Shown here: piece after piece, positions 43,272-56,371 of the stretch
How positions within the stretch are numbered: the stretch's first letter is position 1
Layout of the letters: every line of letters begins with the position of its first letter
Assembly (NCBI GenBank): GCA_947172415.1
Contig: OX359193.1
Coordinates: forward strand, 7,744,501 to 7,808,500
Source: Chondrosia reniformis
Lineage: Eukaryota > Porifera > Demospongiae > Chondrillida > Chondrillidae
Length of the DNA stretch: 64,000 bases
Direction: 5' to 3'
Notes under the pieces: model-generated
The model's database searches: none
The model's input: only the letters and a program-made list of their open reading frames with translations
Told to the model about the DNA's origin: nothing
Made by a program: the position numbers and the translations under genes

Positions 43272-46200
43272 TACTCTAACCGCTGTTGTACGGGGGTTCC
43301 CCTATTGAGTAACGCCCCCTTATCTAGCCTCGTTTGTATATGCGTTACAGTGATTCATTGTGATTCATTGGTCACTGCTGACTCTTTATTATGTAATATA
43401 TTGGTCCATCGGAGCTTCCATCACTGAAGCACCGTATAAGTACTACGAACTTCCCAATTAAAGTGGAATGCCTCACACGATATGTTGCAACCAAGCATTA
43501 CCCTTTTTGTCCTTTGTGAGATGCGCTTATGGTTATCGATATCCTCTCCCATTTGTCCAATAAGGAATAGCAGTCGATAAGTCGGTTACACAATGAAAAA
43601 CATCATCGAAACCCGGACGCGCCATATAGAGATATATTTTGCCGAACTATATACACAACTGCACCGGATCTTGAATTCGTCTGACACACATATAGCATTC
43701 TATTCGATGTGTTTAGGCTAGCAGAAGGATGTATATTTCATAATATAGCGATCATAAGACACCTCCAATAAATGATCGCAATATCCTGTTGCTGTATTAC
43801 CATACATATTTAGCTAATTCGAGCAAAGACAAGACTCCAACGTCATAGGTGTGATCAATCAGATTAGTTGATTTCTGTGGCAGCTAAATAGCACTATATA
43901 ACGCGCATTGTATATAGATGCATACATGCATACTTTGCATCTCTAAAACCTATAAAGATCTGTCAAATTAGTTGAGTAAACTGGAAAATATTTAAACTGG
44001 CCTATAGGTCCACCTTGTTGAAATTCCCAGACATAGACAATCTGACTAAGTCTATCAAGATAAAGCTATAAGGTCTTTCGTAGCTGACGAATTAGCATGC
44101 ACTCTTGAATTATATAATTATCAAGTGACAATAATTATTGTATTGTACTATTGTTCGATTTCTTTAGTTTCTGAGATGCCATTCTTGTGATAAACTATTT
44201 TTCACAAAGGGTTCATAAACACATGCAAAGGTACACAAACACATATGACTCAAGTGTTTGTAAATTAACTGTGTTATAGCATATTTACACTTTAGTATTT
44301 AGATATGCATATTTTATTAATACATATGAATACTTCAGATATGGAGACAATTCTGCCCCATGCAATGTATTTCTACTTAATGCCTTTCCCTATAGCAGAT
44401 GATCATGAGATATTCAATTCACAAGCAGTGCATGCTGGTTTTGTTACAATAATTCTGGCTTCCATATAAGAATATTATTAGTTGTTGTTATGTCATCACT
44501 TCCTAATATGAAAGTTCACACTTGTGGCTAAGTTGTTTACCTGTATTGCAGGTGTCGCTATTGCCTCATTTTTTCCAAGTAAGTTCATTTGTGTGTTGCT
44601 GTGTAATTTAAACTCCCCACAGTACTATGTATATGCTTTTTAGGAAATGGGCACATACAGCTACTTAGTGATATCATCCACCACAGGATTGTATATTCAA
44701 TTGTTATGTTTTCATACCTATTGTTGCATGTGTAAAGCGCTATAGGTGTACATGTGGTGTGTGAAGATATGATACATAAACCCTATATATGCTTTATAAG
44801 TATAAGAAATCAAATGAGGACCTGCATGTAACTTGAGTATAGAGTGGTTTATAAACCGGAGGTATGCAAGTTTGCTATATATATATACTCAATGGTTGCT
44901 GGTTATCAAAAAAGGAGTGGAATATAGTGAATTCAGCAAATGAATGGCTTGTTCTAAACTCCTACTACAAGTGTTTATATCATCATTCCCTCGTCAATGT
45001 GTAATTGAATTCCTGCATGTTTATTTATATATACACACCTTTTTATTTCTCTATATAGTCACATGCAGGTCTATATGGCAATGCAGTTTCATCTTACACA
45101 CTTTTTTGCAGCTCACTGCAGTAGAGAGGTGACTAGATATAATCAGGACTTAAAATAACACATATATATATATGTGTACACTTAGTCTAGTATGTATATA
45201 ATTTTGGGACTAAACTTATATATAGTAGGTGACTATCAAAGCTGAGTCACTATACATGTTCATTATTGATGTTGGTTTTATTGATATATAGATCCTGAAA
45301 TCCATCCATCAATATATAAGATGCATGGGTGGAATTCGAAGTTTACCACCATCTAATGATGTCATGTACCAGTATATGTACCATGCTATCAGGTGAAACT
45401 CAACACCTCATATTGATATGTAGATTACTCCTTAAAGAAATATTAGGTTTTAACGAAATCTGTAGTATTGGCCTGCTGCCCACATGAAGTGAGTGTACTT
45501 TTATGGAGTGTAATTAGATCTTACAGGGTCCAGACACTTCTTTTAGTGTATGCCCCTTTTGTGATAAGAGGACACGCACTGGCAGATAGCCCATGATAGC
45601 TGATGGACACTCTTTAAGGGCTTCTTATTCAGCTCTTAAGATCTTCACAGCAAACAATACAAGTAGGTATGCCATATGTGTGTTGGCACTTGTATGACAA
45701 TTTTATTGATTTGTCTGAGGGATGGCTACATACATGATAAGATATAAATGATTACGCAATTGTTATTCTAATTGGCATTGTGCAATATATACTACATATA
45801 GGACTGTAATATAGCATTAAATATACATATTTGTAACTTTTCTTAGCATACACAGGATCAAATTACAGGTTTCAGATGGAATGAAACCTATTTGAAACTT
45901 CTTGAACGGCCAGGTTTCAAAGGGTGGACAAGTATGCACTAGGAGATTAATTTCACAAGTTTCAAGTTTTTCCCAGATCCTTTTCCAAGTTTATCATGCT
46001 TTTCTTGAAACCTGGCAGTTCCCAAGAGTTTCAAATAGGTTTCATTCAATATGAAACCTGTAATTTGATCCTGTGATACCCTTCCCTTATAGCAAAATTA
46101 TATTACAATATCACTTGGCTGGTTTGGCATATAATTCCAGTGATTTTATAACATTTGTGTGTAACAATTTAACTCCCTCTTCATACATGTATATATGGAT

Positions 46201-47152
46201 GTATTATACCTTAAATTTTACAAGTACGCATATGAATTAATCACAGTATTGTTATTACAGAGTGAAGAACACTGAAGATGCACTATAGAACTATAACTAT
46301 ATAATATAATTTCCTGTGTTAGTATCTCTGATCCTGTATAGAATTGTGCTATTTATGAATAATGAAACATAAATATAGCTGAAATGCAGCTCTATATCCT
46401 AAATAATATTAATAGGATATACGTATAGTCTTGTGACATTTAAACAGGATAAAGCATGTCCTGTGGAAATAATTGAACAATACATGTGTAGCCATTATGC
46501 TCAACTAAACTATACTTATGTTCATATTAGGAATGAATATTCACTTGCATGCTGGAAATTTTTCCCGTTAGTAAGCAATATTAATTGTCAAGTATAAATT
46601 GTAACTTCACGAAGCCCATACAATCAAACCAACCCACTTGAAAGGTAATAACAATGACCTCATGATACATAGATATAAGTGGAACCCATTTAAAAACATT
46701 ATAAATGGCAGCGTACGAGAAGTATTATTTTCTGGTCCGTCCGACATCATATTGAACCGATGCATCTATTAAGTGGTTAAAGTTAAAACGTAAAACCCAT
46801 GCAGCTCTTTTACGATCTAACCCTCAAGTGAATCAAGGGATTTTAAATGATTATGATCTTATACTTAGTCATAATACATTTGTGGATCTGGATTATAAAT
46901 CCCAAGCTAATTGAGGAGTATCTTGCATAAGATTTTAACACAAAAGGTCCTTCAATTTCGCATTAGGTAGCATCCTAATCAATTACATGTAGATACGTAC
47001 GTCCATAAAGGGCACATGCCGACATTATTGGGGGAAAACCCATATGTCACAGGAAATATCTAACTCTATAAATTCGGGAACGGAGCAAATGTTCAGCAGA
47101 AAATTTAGCCAGCTAAATCGAAAACAGTATAACAATTTTTACAAGATTAACA
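43272..47152. other. Largest gene-free interval
   Basis: About 3.9 kb between two divergent genes. I see no credible exon, only short ORFs, AT-rich microsatellite-like tracts (e.g. 44878-44890, 45160-45172) and the foldback element at 45851-46075. Promoters of both flanking genes should lie at its ends. Confidence 0.6.
45851..46075. mobile_element. 225-bp foldback MITE with 3-bp ATA target duplication
   Basis: Terminal inverted repeats start CACAGGATCAAATTACAGGT and extend ~50 bp with few mismatches, then imperfectly to ~80 bp. ATA is present at 45848-45850 and 46076-46078. The interior repeats the word AGGTTTCA/TGAAACCT many times. No ORF. A 3-bp duplication fits Harbinger/PIF-like transposition, but ATA is not the usual TWA. 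Confidence 0.85.
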
Positions 47153-48112
47153 ATGAGCTTCCTTCATCATCAGATCGCCTTGCTGCTTTCCTTTGTATTT
47201 CTGCTAGAAATAGCAGCTTTACCCTTTTCTAAAAGAACGGGCACTATTACTTCATCTCCTCCAAAAAAATATATGTATCAGTTAGATCAAGAAAACGAGG
47301 GATATTTCAAAGGCCAATGGTAAGTACTTCTTGTTGTAAAGTGCATGTATAACTGCATACTGTGTGCTGTTTTAACTGAATCTCTATCCATTTTCTAAAG
47401 GTATAACACTTCCGCTAGAATATTCAATCGTAGCCGTGCTATTTTAAGAAAGAGGCAATGTGACGGATCAGGCTTTTGGAGAGTTAACAGATTCTTAGAC
47501 ACTTCAGTTGAGCTATCTACAGAAAGGCAGAAAAGGTGTGAATTATTATAGTTAAATACTGGTCTATAGGTGGATGCTGTATTACATATAAATCACCTAT
47601 ATATAATTACACTTTATTAACTTTATGCAAATTTTCTTTATTGCAGACTATCGATATCTCCCGGTGACAGAAGCAGACTTTGCAAATGGGAATCCAAAAT
47701 TGAATATATCAGAGATGAGAGATCAGAGAATGCTGAAGAATTTACTTTTAACAATCAATTCTTTGAATTATCACAATCAACAGCAATATATGTTAGATCT
47801 GAGGATGCATTCCCCAACTCTGAAACATATCCAGTTAACAAAGAAGTAGTATGGCAGTTCAATACTCAAGGGCAAGCAGTCCAGGGTTACTTTATTAAAT
47901 TTGATCTAAATTCACAGAGTGCTTCTGGAGATGGTGGAGACTACATATCAATTCATAATAACAATGGTGCCAAGTTAGTCTTTCGTGGAGAAGATGGAAT
48001 TGACAAGAAAAAGGTGTTCTTATTCAGTAATTCTGCGACTATCACTGTAAAATTTATGTCAAACCAGGCTGGGACAGGAACTGGCTTTGAGTTATTCTTA
48101 AACTTATTTTAA
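47153..48112 (+). CDS. Secreted single-CUB-domain protein, 255 aa
   Basis: Exons 47153-47319, 47401-47535, 47647-48112 close in frame. Residues 1-25 form a signal peptide (HQIALLLSFVFLLEIAALP). A basic spacer (residues ~30-110) has candidate convertase sites (LRKRQ, RQKR). The C-terminal ~110 residues read as a CUB fold (STAIYVRSEDAFP, VVWQFNTQGQAVQGYFIKFD, DYISIHNNNGAKLVF, TGFELFLNLF). CUB domains mediate extracellular protein and glycan contacts. No TM or protease domain is present, so it may be a small matrix or signalling component. I recognise the domain but not an orthologue. Confidence 0.85.
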
Positions 48113-48637
48113 TTTAACCTTTAACTGCCTTTTTATTTGTACTTGCACCATTCACTGTGCCGGTCATGGTGTGCTCGGAGTTCAAATGGACTTGTAGAAT
48201 TATTTTTTCAATATATTTTGTAACTTTGAAAACACCTGTATATCTTATCTGATTGTGCAGTAGCTGCAGGCAGCACTTTTTGTAATTGTATTATTTAATT
48301 ATTTGTATATACGTTACTTCCGGTTATTCTTTGCAAATAAAGATCACGTGATGCAGGTGCCACCCCTTCACAAATGGACGATCCTTACTATAATTATAGT
48401 TATATCGCCTAATCATAGATAGTCAACGTAACAACCTTGAAGTAAGTAATCTTTTCGTTCAATTGTCATTGATTATGTTAGTTATATCTTAAATTCTATA
48501 TATTATATATGTACATCGGCGATACACATCATTCACATTGAAGCATCTTATATTGTGTGTGTTGAACTTTAACTGATTATTAATATCTTACGATATTTGT
48601 GTATACTGTATCTTACTCGTCGTCTAGTCAGACAGTA
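48113..48637 (+). promoter_or_regulatory. CUB-gene 3' UTR and synergin-gene promoter
   Basis: A poly(A) signal AATAAA occurs at 48336-48341, so the first ~240 bp are probably the CUB 3' UTR. The rest, up to the ATG at 48638, should include the next promoter. No other feature is seen. Confidence 0.5.
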
Positions 48638-51600
48638 ATGGAGCCATACTCGGGCCAAGGAGTGTCGCAATATCACAACACTCCGCAGAGATTTAATCAG
48701 TTCCAGGAACATACTCACACTGGGCAGCAAGAACCGAAAATGTTTTATAATCCTGGCCAGCAGGGACACGCCCAGTTTGGACAGCAGGGACACGCCCAGT
48801 TTGGACAGCAGGGACACGCCCAGTTTGGCCAGCAGGGACATGCCCAGTTTGGACAGCAGGGACATGCCCAGTTTGGCCAGCAGGGACATGCCCAGTTCAG
48901 TCAGCAGGGACACGCCCAGTTTGGACAGCAGGGACACACCCAGTTTGGACAGCAAGGACACACCCAGTTCGGCCAGCAGGGACACACCCAGTTCAGCCAG
49001 CAGGGACACACCCAGTTCAGCCAGCAGGGACACACCCAGTTTGGCCAGCAGGGACACACCCAATATACTCAGTACCAGGGACAACAAGCGGTCATGTTCA
49101 ACCAGCAGCTCGCTGCACCAACCGGACAGCTCGCTGCACCAACCGGACAGCTCGCTGCACCAACCGGACAGCTCGCTGCACCAACCGGACAGCTCGCTGC
49201 ACCAACCGGACAGCTCGCTGCACCAACCGTCCCTGTCCCTTTCCATACACAAACTCCAAACCTTTCTGTACCTTATCAGTCTGGTATGTACCACCACAGT
49301 GCTGTGAGCCCGGGGATGCAGCCTCCCCTACCACCTGCTCACCTGGGGAATACAAGAGCATTTAACCAGAAGGATAATCCTCAAGGTAATGTACAGCAGC
49401 CCTTTGTAAGAGGTGTTACAATGGGATATAGAAACACATTGTGTAGAAAGATTTCTCAAACTCTCTACATACAAATAGTAACACCTGAGCAATATGTAAA
49501 TTTCAAAACTGTGTTCACCTGTATAGCAACGCTGGAATAATGTGTAAGATATTTTTTTAAATGTTTACTTTCATTAGTAGTGAGTTAGGTTACTTTACGA
49601 TCATGTTTGTGTACATCGGATTCCCAACTATGCCTCCTCACCTGACCTACGTATGTAACACTACTTGCAGGCAGTCAGGTAGGAGCTGCCAATGAGGAAA
49701 AGGAAAGACTATACAGACTACAACAGGAGAGGTTAAAATTGACCAGAGTTGGAGATGTAGTTAGGAATCCTCTAGATGGTCTCTTTGGTAGGAAGGCACC
49801 TACTCATGGCAGTGTGGGCTTGTCCACCGCTGGAACAACTCCCAGCCCAGTCAGCAGCCAACCAGACAAAGGTACCACAGTTGTATCAGCTGCAGATCCA
49901 CCAGTGACTCAACCAGATGACCAAATCAAGGTTGCCATGACAACTCCAGATGTACCCAATGAAACTAAAGGTGGGTGTGTTTGTGATGCATGGCAGTGAT
50001 GCCTGCCGATGAGTTGTGTTTCTCACTCTCCTCCACAGAGGATGCATACTTAACGTTGATGGCTTCAACCCTGGGCAACTTTAAATTGGATAGTCAGTCT
50101 ATGAAAGCCAATCAAAAGTTTAAACAGGATTCTGTCACAGTGAAGAGGGTGGATGCCAGAAGAGAGCGGCAGTTCACACAGTCCCAGCAAGCCAGGTTGT
50201 GGACAGACACTGAAGAATTGAGAAGCCTCTTCGGAGGAGAAGAAGAGTTCGGATCCTTTGCAGTTGCTGATAGTTTGGCTTCAGGGCAGCCGACCTCTAA
50301 AAAGGAAGAAAGTAGCCATACAACCAATTTTGCAGAATTCCCAGAAGTGAATTCTTCTGTTACAGTTCCACTACAAACAATTCAAGTTTCCACTGTTCAA
50401 CCATCTGCTGTCCCGTCACACCCTTCAACGTCACCTCTTTATATTCAGGAGGAAGTATCTATGGTGCCTAGACAATCCCAAGTTACCATGGCCCCAGTTA
50501 CCATGGAAACAGGCAATTTAATTAATGTTGATTCTCAAGGAACTGGTACATCCATCACTACTGCAGTGCAGTCTGCTAAATGTGAGAACTGACATCCAAT
50601 GATATGTAGTTTATACTAGCAAACTATATCTATTACGTATATGTACATATATGTAATAATATATGTACATGTGTGTAATAATATATGTACATATATGTAA
50701 TAATATATGTACATATATGTAATAATATATGTACATGTGTGTAATAATATATGTGTAATTATATACATGTGTGAATGTGTAATATTTTATGTACATACGT
50801 ATGTGTAATATAAGATGTGTAGCTTAGAAGATATCCATTACGTACATACATATGTGTTGTACAAGTTAGCGTAGGAGACGTGTAGATATCCATTCTTTAG
50901 CAATGTTAGGGATGGACTACATGTGGTATTCAGTGATTATAGTTGTGTCTTGTAGTTACTGCTCCATTGCAGACCCAGAAGGTGTCTATTCCCGGGAGGT
51001 GGCTGCAAGACGTTTGCAGCCTACCTCCAGTATACCAGGAAGTGTTGCAACAGTGTGATACTGAGAACAGTATATTCCTCAACACAAAGAGGCTATCCTC
51101 TTTGCTCAACTCCAGTGGACTGAGTAGGTCCGTTCTAAGGGACTTGTGGAATGAAGTGAATGTGGCACGACCAGGAAAGTTGACCAAAGAAGAGACTATT
51201 CAGTGCCTCGGGCTCATAGCTCTTGCTCAAGTGGGTCTTTTTGCTTGTGCTGTCCTCAGAATTGAAGCACTACTTCTAATTCTTTTCTTGTTGTGATCCT
51301 TAGAAAGGCGATCTGGAGCTCAAAAAGGAGAAACTTCTTAATCTTGCAGAAGCACCCCTACCAGTGCTTCAGGATCTCCCTTCCTGTTCACAGTCTGCAT
51401 CTCAGAATCTTTCTTTGCACCCCATCCCTGTGGTGTCCTCCGAAACCTCACTTAGCAGTTGTAAGTGTCCATTCATTAAATGTATGAAGTGAGGTAGTCC
51501 CTTAATTCACTGTATTGACTCCATTGTTGTTCTTTGTGTTGTTTTAATTGTGTAATGCTTGGAAGTATGTATGATATTTGATACTCTGTACCTGGTTGAA

Positions 51601-53427
51601 TGGTGCCAAATTACTAGCAAAGTGGCTCCATCAGGTAATTCAATTGAACCTATGCATGGCCTCATCAACAGTATGATATTTGAATTAGCCAATTCTCCAC
51701 CATGGTTACAACATACTATTCCTTAGTGGGGTTGTGCTGTGTCGCTGTTCCAAATGTTTGTTTATGCTCTAAAATTCTATTGTATACACAAACAACAATT
51801 CACAAGCACTCCTCTTCCATTCTAAACCCTTTAATTTACTGTAAATCCCTGTATTTAAACAGAACCAAAAGTTAGCGAAACTGGATTTTACCCCTACATA
51901 GTGGAATTTAATATTAGCAACTTAAAAGATGCATGGAAGTTTTGTTAGTTAATTACAGTTATACAGTAATAAATAATTACAATATATGTAGTACTAGTAC
52001 TATATTTAGCGAACTCTAATTTTAGTGGTAAATGTCAAATTGCTAATATAGCTAAATTTAATAGCACACTATTAATAAGGGATTTACAGTATTACTTGAC
52101 TGACATGTGTCTCCTCTTCTTGACCACTCACAAAAGCCATCCCAGTTCTGCCAGACAATGATCAAAAGACTGGAGAACCACAAGGTCAAAAGGGTCACTC
52201 TGAAGCCATTGCACCTCAAGTGAAGATGTATCGAGATGTGAGAATATACAAGACATACAGAGTGTATTGTAAAACTTTGATTTTTGACATCAGGAAATCC
52301 AATTATTGCTAACAATGTATATCCATAACAGAATAAGGATTTCTTCTAACTGTATCAAACTTATCTTTTGAATGATTCATCTTTCTGAGTGTCTATGATT
52401 AGAAAAAGATTAACCAACTGCATCCTCAAAATACTCAAAAAAGTTGAAAGACAAACCATTCAATATACTGTATATCTAGTACGTATCTGTCTGTAAGATA
52501 TATATAAATACTGCATATTTCAATGTTACAGGCACTTGTACTCAAGAATGGTATTGCAGTGTGTAACAGCATTCTGCAAGCTGCCTATGCGCTCCTCCTC
52601 CAGTGCTCCCAAGATGTGATATCAGAGCTGGTGGAAGCTCCTCAAGGATGGGAAAAGGTGTTGGGTGTGTTATCACTACTTAAACTGTCACATCTCTTAC
52701 CATTGCAATGTGCATTCATGTTATTGTTTGTAACTAACAACAAATATATATATGTCTTCACATTCATCCTTCTGCAGGATTTTATGAAATTTATAAATTA
52801 GCTGAAAGATTGGCCAGGAAGCTACAAGCCTTGACTGGTTGGTTGCCAAGTAACCACATTTAGTGCCAAATTATATTTAGCTCACTCTTAAGCTTGGAAA
52901 ACATTTCTTTATTGCCTCACAGGAAATTCTAATAGTGGGATTACTTCTGTCCAGAAATACTGGAAAGGCGTTTTGGAGTGTTTACCTCACGCATCTAAGG
53001 AGGTAAGCATTTAGATATGTGTGCAATACAAGTTGAAGCGCTGGATAGGTACTTCTTTCACGTGTTTTAAAGGAAATAGTACTAACCGCAACTTGTAACC
53101 TAATATACTTTGATAGTATGTGATGTAATTTTGTAATTTTGATGTAATTAATCAAGCATTTTGAAATCTAGTTGACTCTTTACTTGCCGAAGATGTATGT
53201 TATTTTTGTGGAGTTTGGTAGATGCCGTCATCTTATGTCATTATGTTTCCTAGGCCTTGAAGACATCAATGATTGTTCAAAAGACGACAAGTTCTACAAT
53301 TCCATGCATCATTTGTGGTTGCAATAACTCTGCATTGCAGTACCTACCAACCGTCGCAGATGGCAAGAAGCTCGGAGAATCATTTTATCATGTAGCATGT
53401 ATGAATTTTTGGAACACCTTCATGTGA
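48638..53427 (+). CDS. SYNRG: Synergin gamma-like EH-domain trafficking adaptor, 856 aa
   Basis: Ten exons: 48638-49385, 49671-49970, 50039-50581, 50956-51230, 51304-51460, 52137-52237, 52532-52664, 52778-52837, 52923-53002, 53254-53427. Synergin gamma binds AP-1 at the trans-Golgi network, and its EH domain recruits NPF proteins. The N-terminus is a Gln/Gly/His repeat region. A helix follows (KERLYRLQQERLKLT), then an acidic Phe motif region (EEEFGSF) that could bind the AP-1 gamma ear. The EH domain is at ~531-625 (LPPVYQEVLQQ, LLNSSGLSRSVLRDLW, GKLTKEET). The C-terminal module has paired Cys (PCIICGCNN) and SFYHVACMNFW, as in vertebrate synergin gamma. Human SYNRG is ~1,300 aa, so this is shorter in the disordered middle. 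Confidence 0.88.
48755..49066 (+). repeat. SYNRG: Coding minisatellite, 24 bp x 13
   Basis: Encodes 13 units of (G/S)QQGH(A/T)QF. The A-to-T change splits the array into an upstream A-type block and a downstream T-type block, so it grew by local duplication. Long antisense ORFs here are by-products. Confidence 0.97.
49106..49231 (+). repeat. SYNRG: Coding minisatellite, 21 bp x 6
   Basis: Six copies, nearly all identical, of CAGCTCGCTGCACCAACCGG plus A, encoding QLAAPTG. High identity suggests recent or ongoing expansion. Confidence 0.97.
50637..50800. repeat. AT-rich tandem repeat in synergin intron 3
   Basis: Units near GTAATAATATATGTACATAT repeat about six times. Each contains the palindrome ATATGTACATAT. 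Confidence 0.85.
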
Positions 53428-53766
53428 TTCATTTTCAATTTGACTGCCTTTTTATGGTAGCATGTACATAAAGTGCAACATGTGTTCCATTTAGAATCTG
53501 ACTTATTTCAGCTGGTAATCTAAAATCTTAATAATTAAACTACCTCAGTCATATGTCTACGGATTGTAGATAATCTATCCTACGATGCCCTACCTGGAGG
53601 AACGTCGGTCCAGTGCCCTATGTAGTCGGTCAGGAAGCTATTGTAGGCTGTCGCATCAGGTTGGTTTGAAGACATTTATTCATGTTTCCTTAATTTGCCT
53701 TGCATGCGAAGCATACGAATCGCATTAATAGGAGCTGAGGGCCTGTCAGTAGACCGTTCCGAGAAA
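53428..53766. promoter_or_regulatory. Synergin 3' flank and GDPGP1 promoter
   Basis: 339 bp between two same-strand genes. The last ~200 bp are richer in G+C and should hold the GDPGP1 promoter. No other feature is seen. Confidence 0.45.
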
Positions 53767-56095
53767 ATGGCGACCGAAGGGACTTCTCATAATCGTATCC
53801 CGGAATTTAAATTACGAATCAATTCGCTGTTACACGTCGAATCTGCAAACAGCAGTGACAGGTCACACGAAGCAAGTGTAAGCGATATGACGTACTTGAT
53901 GTATAGGATGAATTTAACCATAGATCTTATATATTTAACCATGGATAAAGGACTGATGTATTTGAGTTTAGGCACATGGATTGAACGATGTAAATAACCA
54001 TAAATTTAATCATGGATTCTTTCACACGTACATTATATCGATCTTATATGCACATGACATAAGTAAGGTCTATGATATAATTGACTATGTATACAGAATT
54101 CACGAACCTTCTTGTATAGATTGATAAGATGCTTAGACAATCCTGGCAAAGGATAATGGAGGCTGGTGACGTGTTTAGGTATAGTTTAGATGGCATTCAA
54201 ACGAGAGTGCTCCCAGGGGAATACAAGTTTGTTGTATTGGTAGGTGACCATGTGACTGAATCAGCTGTCATGACCTGACATGACTGTGGAGCGTCCATTG
54301 TCTGTTGAAATGCATTCTGTAAAGTTATTATATATAGATCCAGACGTAGTGTCATTCTTTGAGACTATATACTGAATTAACTAAATTCCTCATTACCTAT
54401 TAATTTTTTAAATGTCTTTTGTTTTGCGGAATTGCAGCACAATTAGTGTGAATACTTGCATATTTACTTTGATCCCATTTAGAGTAATCCCAAGAGATTT
54501 ACTCACAGAAGGGTTCCTGCAGACTTCAAACACATTAAGGAACCGTTTAGGAGTGACAGGTTCAATTTTAACAAAGTTGGGGAACACGAGGTCAATTACA
54601 AATGATGCAAATGTGCATGTACCTTTACTAAACTGATTTTCATCTAATGACAGATTCTGATGAAGATTACTCTTTTTAATGAAGTGAGAAGATTGTATCT
54701 ACTTTGTGATCAATTGAATCTAAATAATCAGCTGTATACAATGCTATACAATGCTATACAATGCTTTATAAACCTTGATAATCCAATCACCTATCTAAAA
54801 CAGCCAAGTAGGTCAGGAGTGACTGGATTAGGCTATATCTACTGTATTCTGTATATGTGCTCTAGTGTGATCTGAATAGCAGTGTCTAAAAAATGGTGTG
54901 TTAGATTATTCATGCATTTACAGGAAGCAAGGCAAGTAGATTCTGCGTTAATTGTAGTGAATGTAAGCCCCATCAACTTTGGTCATGTGCTGCTGGTTCC
55001 ACAACCTTTGAAAGAACTTCCTCAAGTATGCTATTCATTCCCATTAATGGACTAGACCAACTTTTAAAGAGATGTGCCCTTTACACCTCCTACATAGATA
55101 ATTACAAAGGACTCTCTAACAATGGCCATAGCTGTGGTCGGCAATTCATTGAATAAGTTAGTTGTTTTGCTTGGAATTCATGATATCTTATCACTTCAGC
55201 ATACAAATTGTCTTGTAGCAAGTTTTGTATAGTTGTCAACAGTTTGCTGGCATTTGCCAGTGTCAATCACCTCCATTATCATGGACTGTATTTGGAGGAA
55301 GATATATTTGTGCAGACAATAGTGAGTAAGGCACTAAGGTCATCATTCTCTGGCAGTATCTGTATGCATTGGCTGATTGTAGGGTGGAAAGCACTTGTCT
55401 GGCTGCTGTTATGAGTTGCTCAATCCTCCAGTCAAAGGCTTTGGGTTTTGTGATAGTAAAGGAAACCTAGAGATTTTAGCAAGGTGATATCACTGGTTAT
55501 CTGTCTTCTTGGTTTATCTCTTCTTTGTTTAAACATGCAGGGAGGCTTATAAGGCAATTGAAATTTTAGTTGCAAGAGAAATTCCTCATAATGTTTTGAT
55601 TCTTATGGGAGATAGTTTTGAGAAAAGAGCAGATCCAGTTACATCTATTAGGATAGTGTTGTTTCCAAGGTTACCTGTGTTTGGTAAAGATATGCATATT
55701 ATGCATGCTTATACAAATGCCGCATTAGCTACCAAACTGTTCATCTGTTTTATGAGAGGCTGTAAAAGGAGAGTAATACAGAGAGTTATGTATTTATCAC
55801 CATTATATATTTATACACTACATATGTATATGCAGGCTTGAAGACTGCCTTTGACAGTGAACACCCTCCACTGCTCTTTGCTGCTGCTTGTGAACTGGGA
55901 GGATTTGTTCCAATCTTAGGTAGCTATATATGCACATGTACTTACTGATACTTTGTTATCAACTGTTTTCTTCTAATAGATAATAGAGAATTCAACAAGG
56001 TTGACGAGTCCATTATCTGTAGTTACCTCAAAAAGGTATCAATGTCAGAACAATCTTTCAATGAAATTAGACAAGAAATATTAAAGACATTTTAA
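53767..56095 (+). CDS. GDPGP1: GDP-D-glucose phosphorylase, 358 aa
   Basis: Eleven exons: 53767-53877, 54120-54239, 54483-54590, 54654-54683, 54924-55025, 55098-55156, 55219-55321, 55383-55483, 55541-55683, 55836-55919, 55980-56095. The enzyme cleaves GDP-D-glucose with phosphate, giving GDP and glucose 1-phosphate, and is thought to remove a mischarged GDP-sugar in the cytosol. Landmarks: FRYSLDGIQTRVLPG, RFNFNKVGE, IVVNVSPINFGHVLLVP and the HIT-type catalytic triad H194-L-H196-Y-H198 in SVNHLHYHGLYL, followed by IPHNVLILMG and SIRIVLFPR. Length compares with ~385 aa in human. The repeat at 54885-54925 abuts the exon 5 acceptor. Confidence 0.93.
54885..54925. repeat. Dispersed intronic repeat, copy 3, at a splice acceptor
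   Basis: AATGGTGTGTTAGATTATTC followed by ATGCATTTACAG matches the end of the 3105-3195 repeat. Its last bases supply the acceptor AG of GDPGP1 exon 5. Confidence 0.5.
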
Positions 56096-56371
56096 TATTA
56101 TAAGTCTCAGCCTGTATTTTGCATTGTGATTGATTATTGCATTGTGCTTTCTTAAATTATTAATATTTATTTTCTTCTTGAGAAATAAGTTTCAATAGTC
56201 AGCTTATCTTTTACATAGTATACAATGGACAGGATTTTATATTATGGTCAGAGAGTTCAAAGCATTGCGTAATTAAATATGGCGGCAGTTCTCACCAAAT
56301 ATATCCTCCTATTTGTTAAATGACTCATTGAGTTATCAGATTTTACTATTAAAGATAAATCTTTTGAGATA

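Noticed and set aside
43272..47152. A hidden gene in the 3.9-kb gap
   Set aside because: Only short ORFs without homology-like motifs or coherent splice phases were seen.
47044..47232. 62-aa ORF beginning upstream of the CUB gene
   Set aside because: The overlapping frame from 47153 gives a signal peptide and continues through two introns; this ORF does not.
48569..49361. Long minus-strand and alternate-frame ORFs over the synergin repeats
   Set aside because: They are by-products of 24- and 21-bp periods, which are multiples of 3; the plus frame continues into conserved exons.
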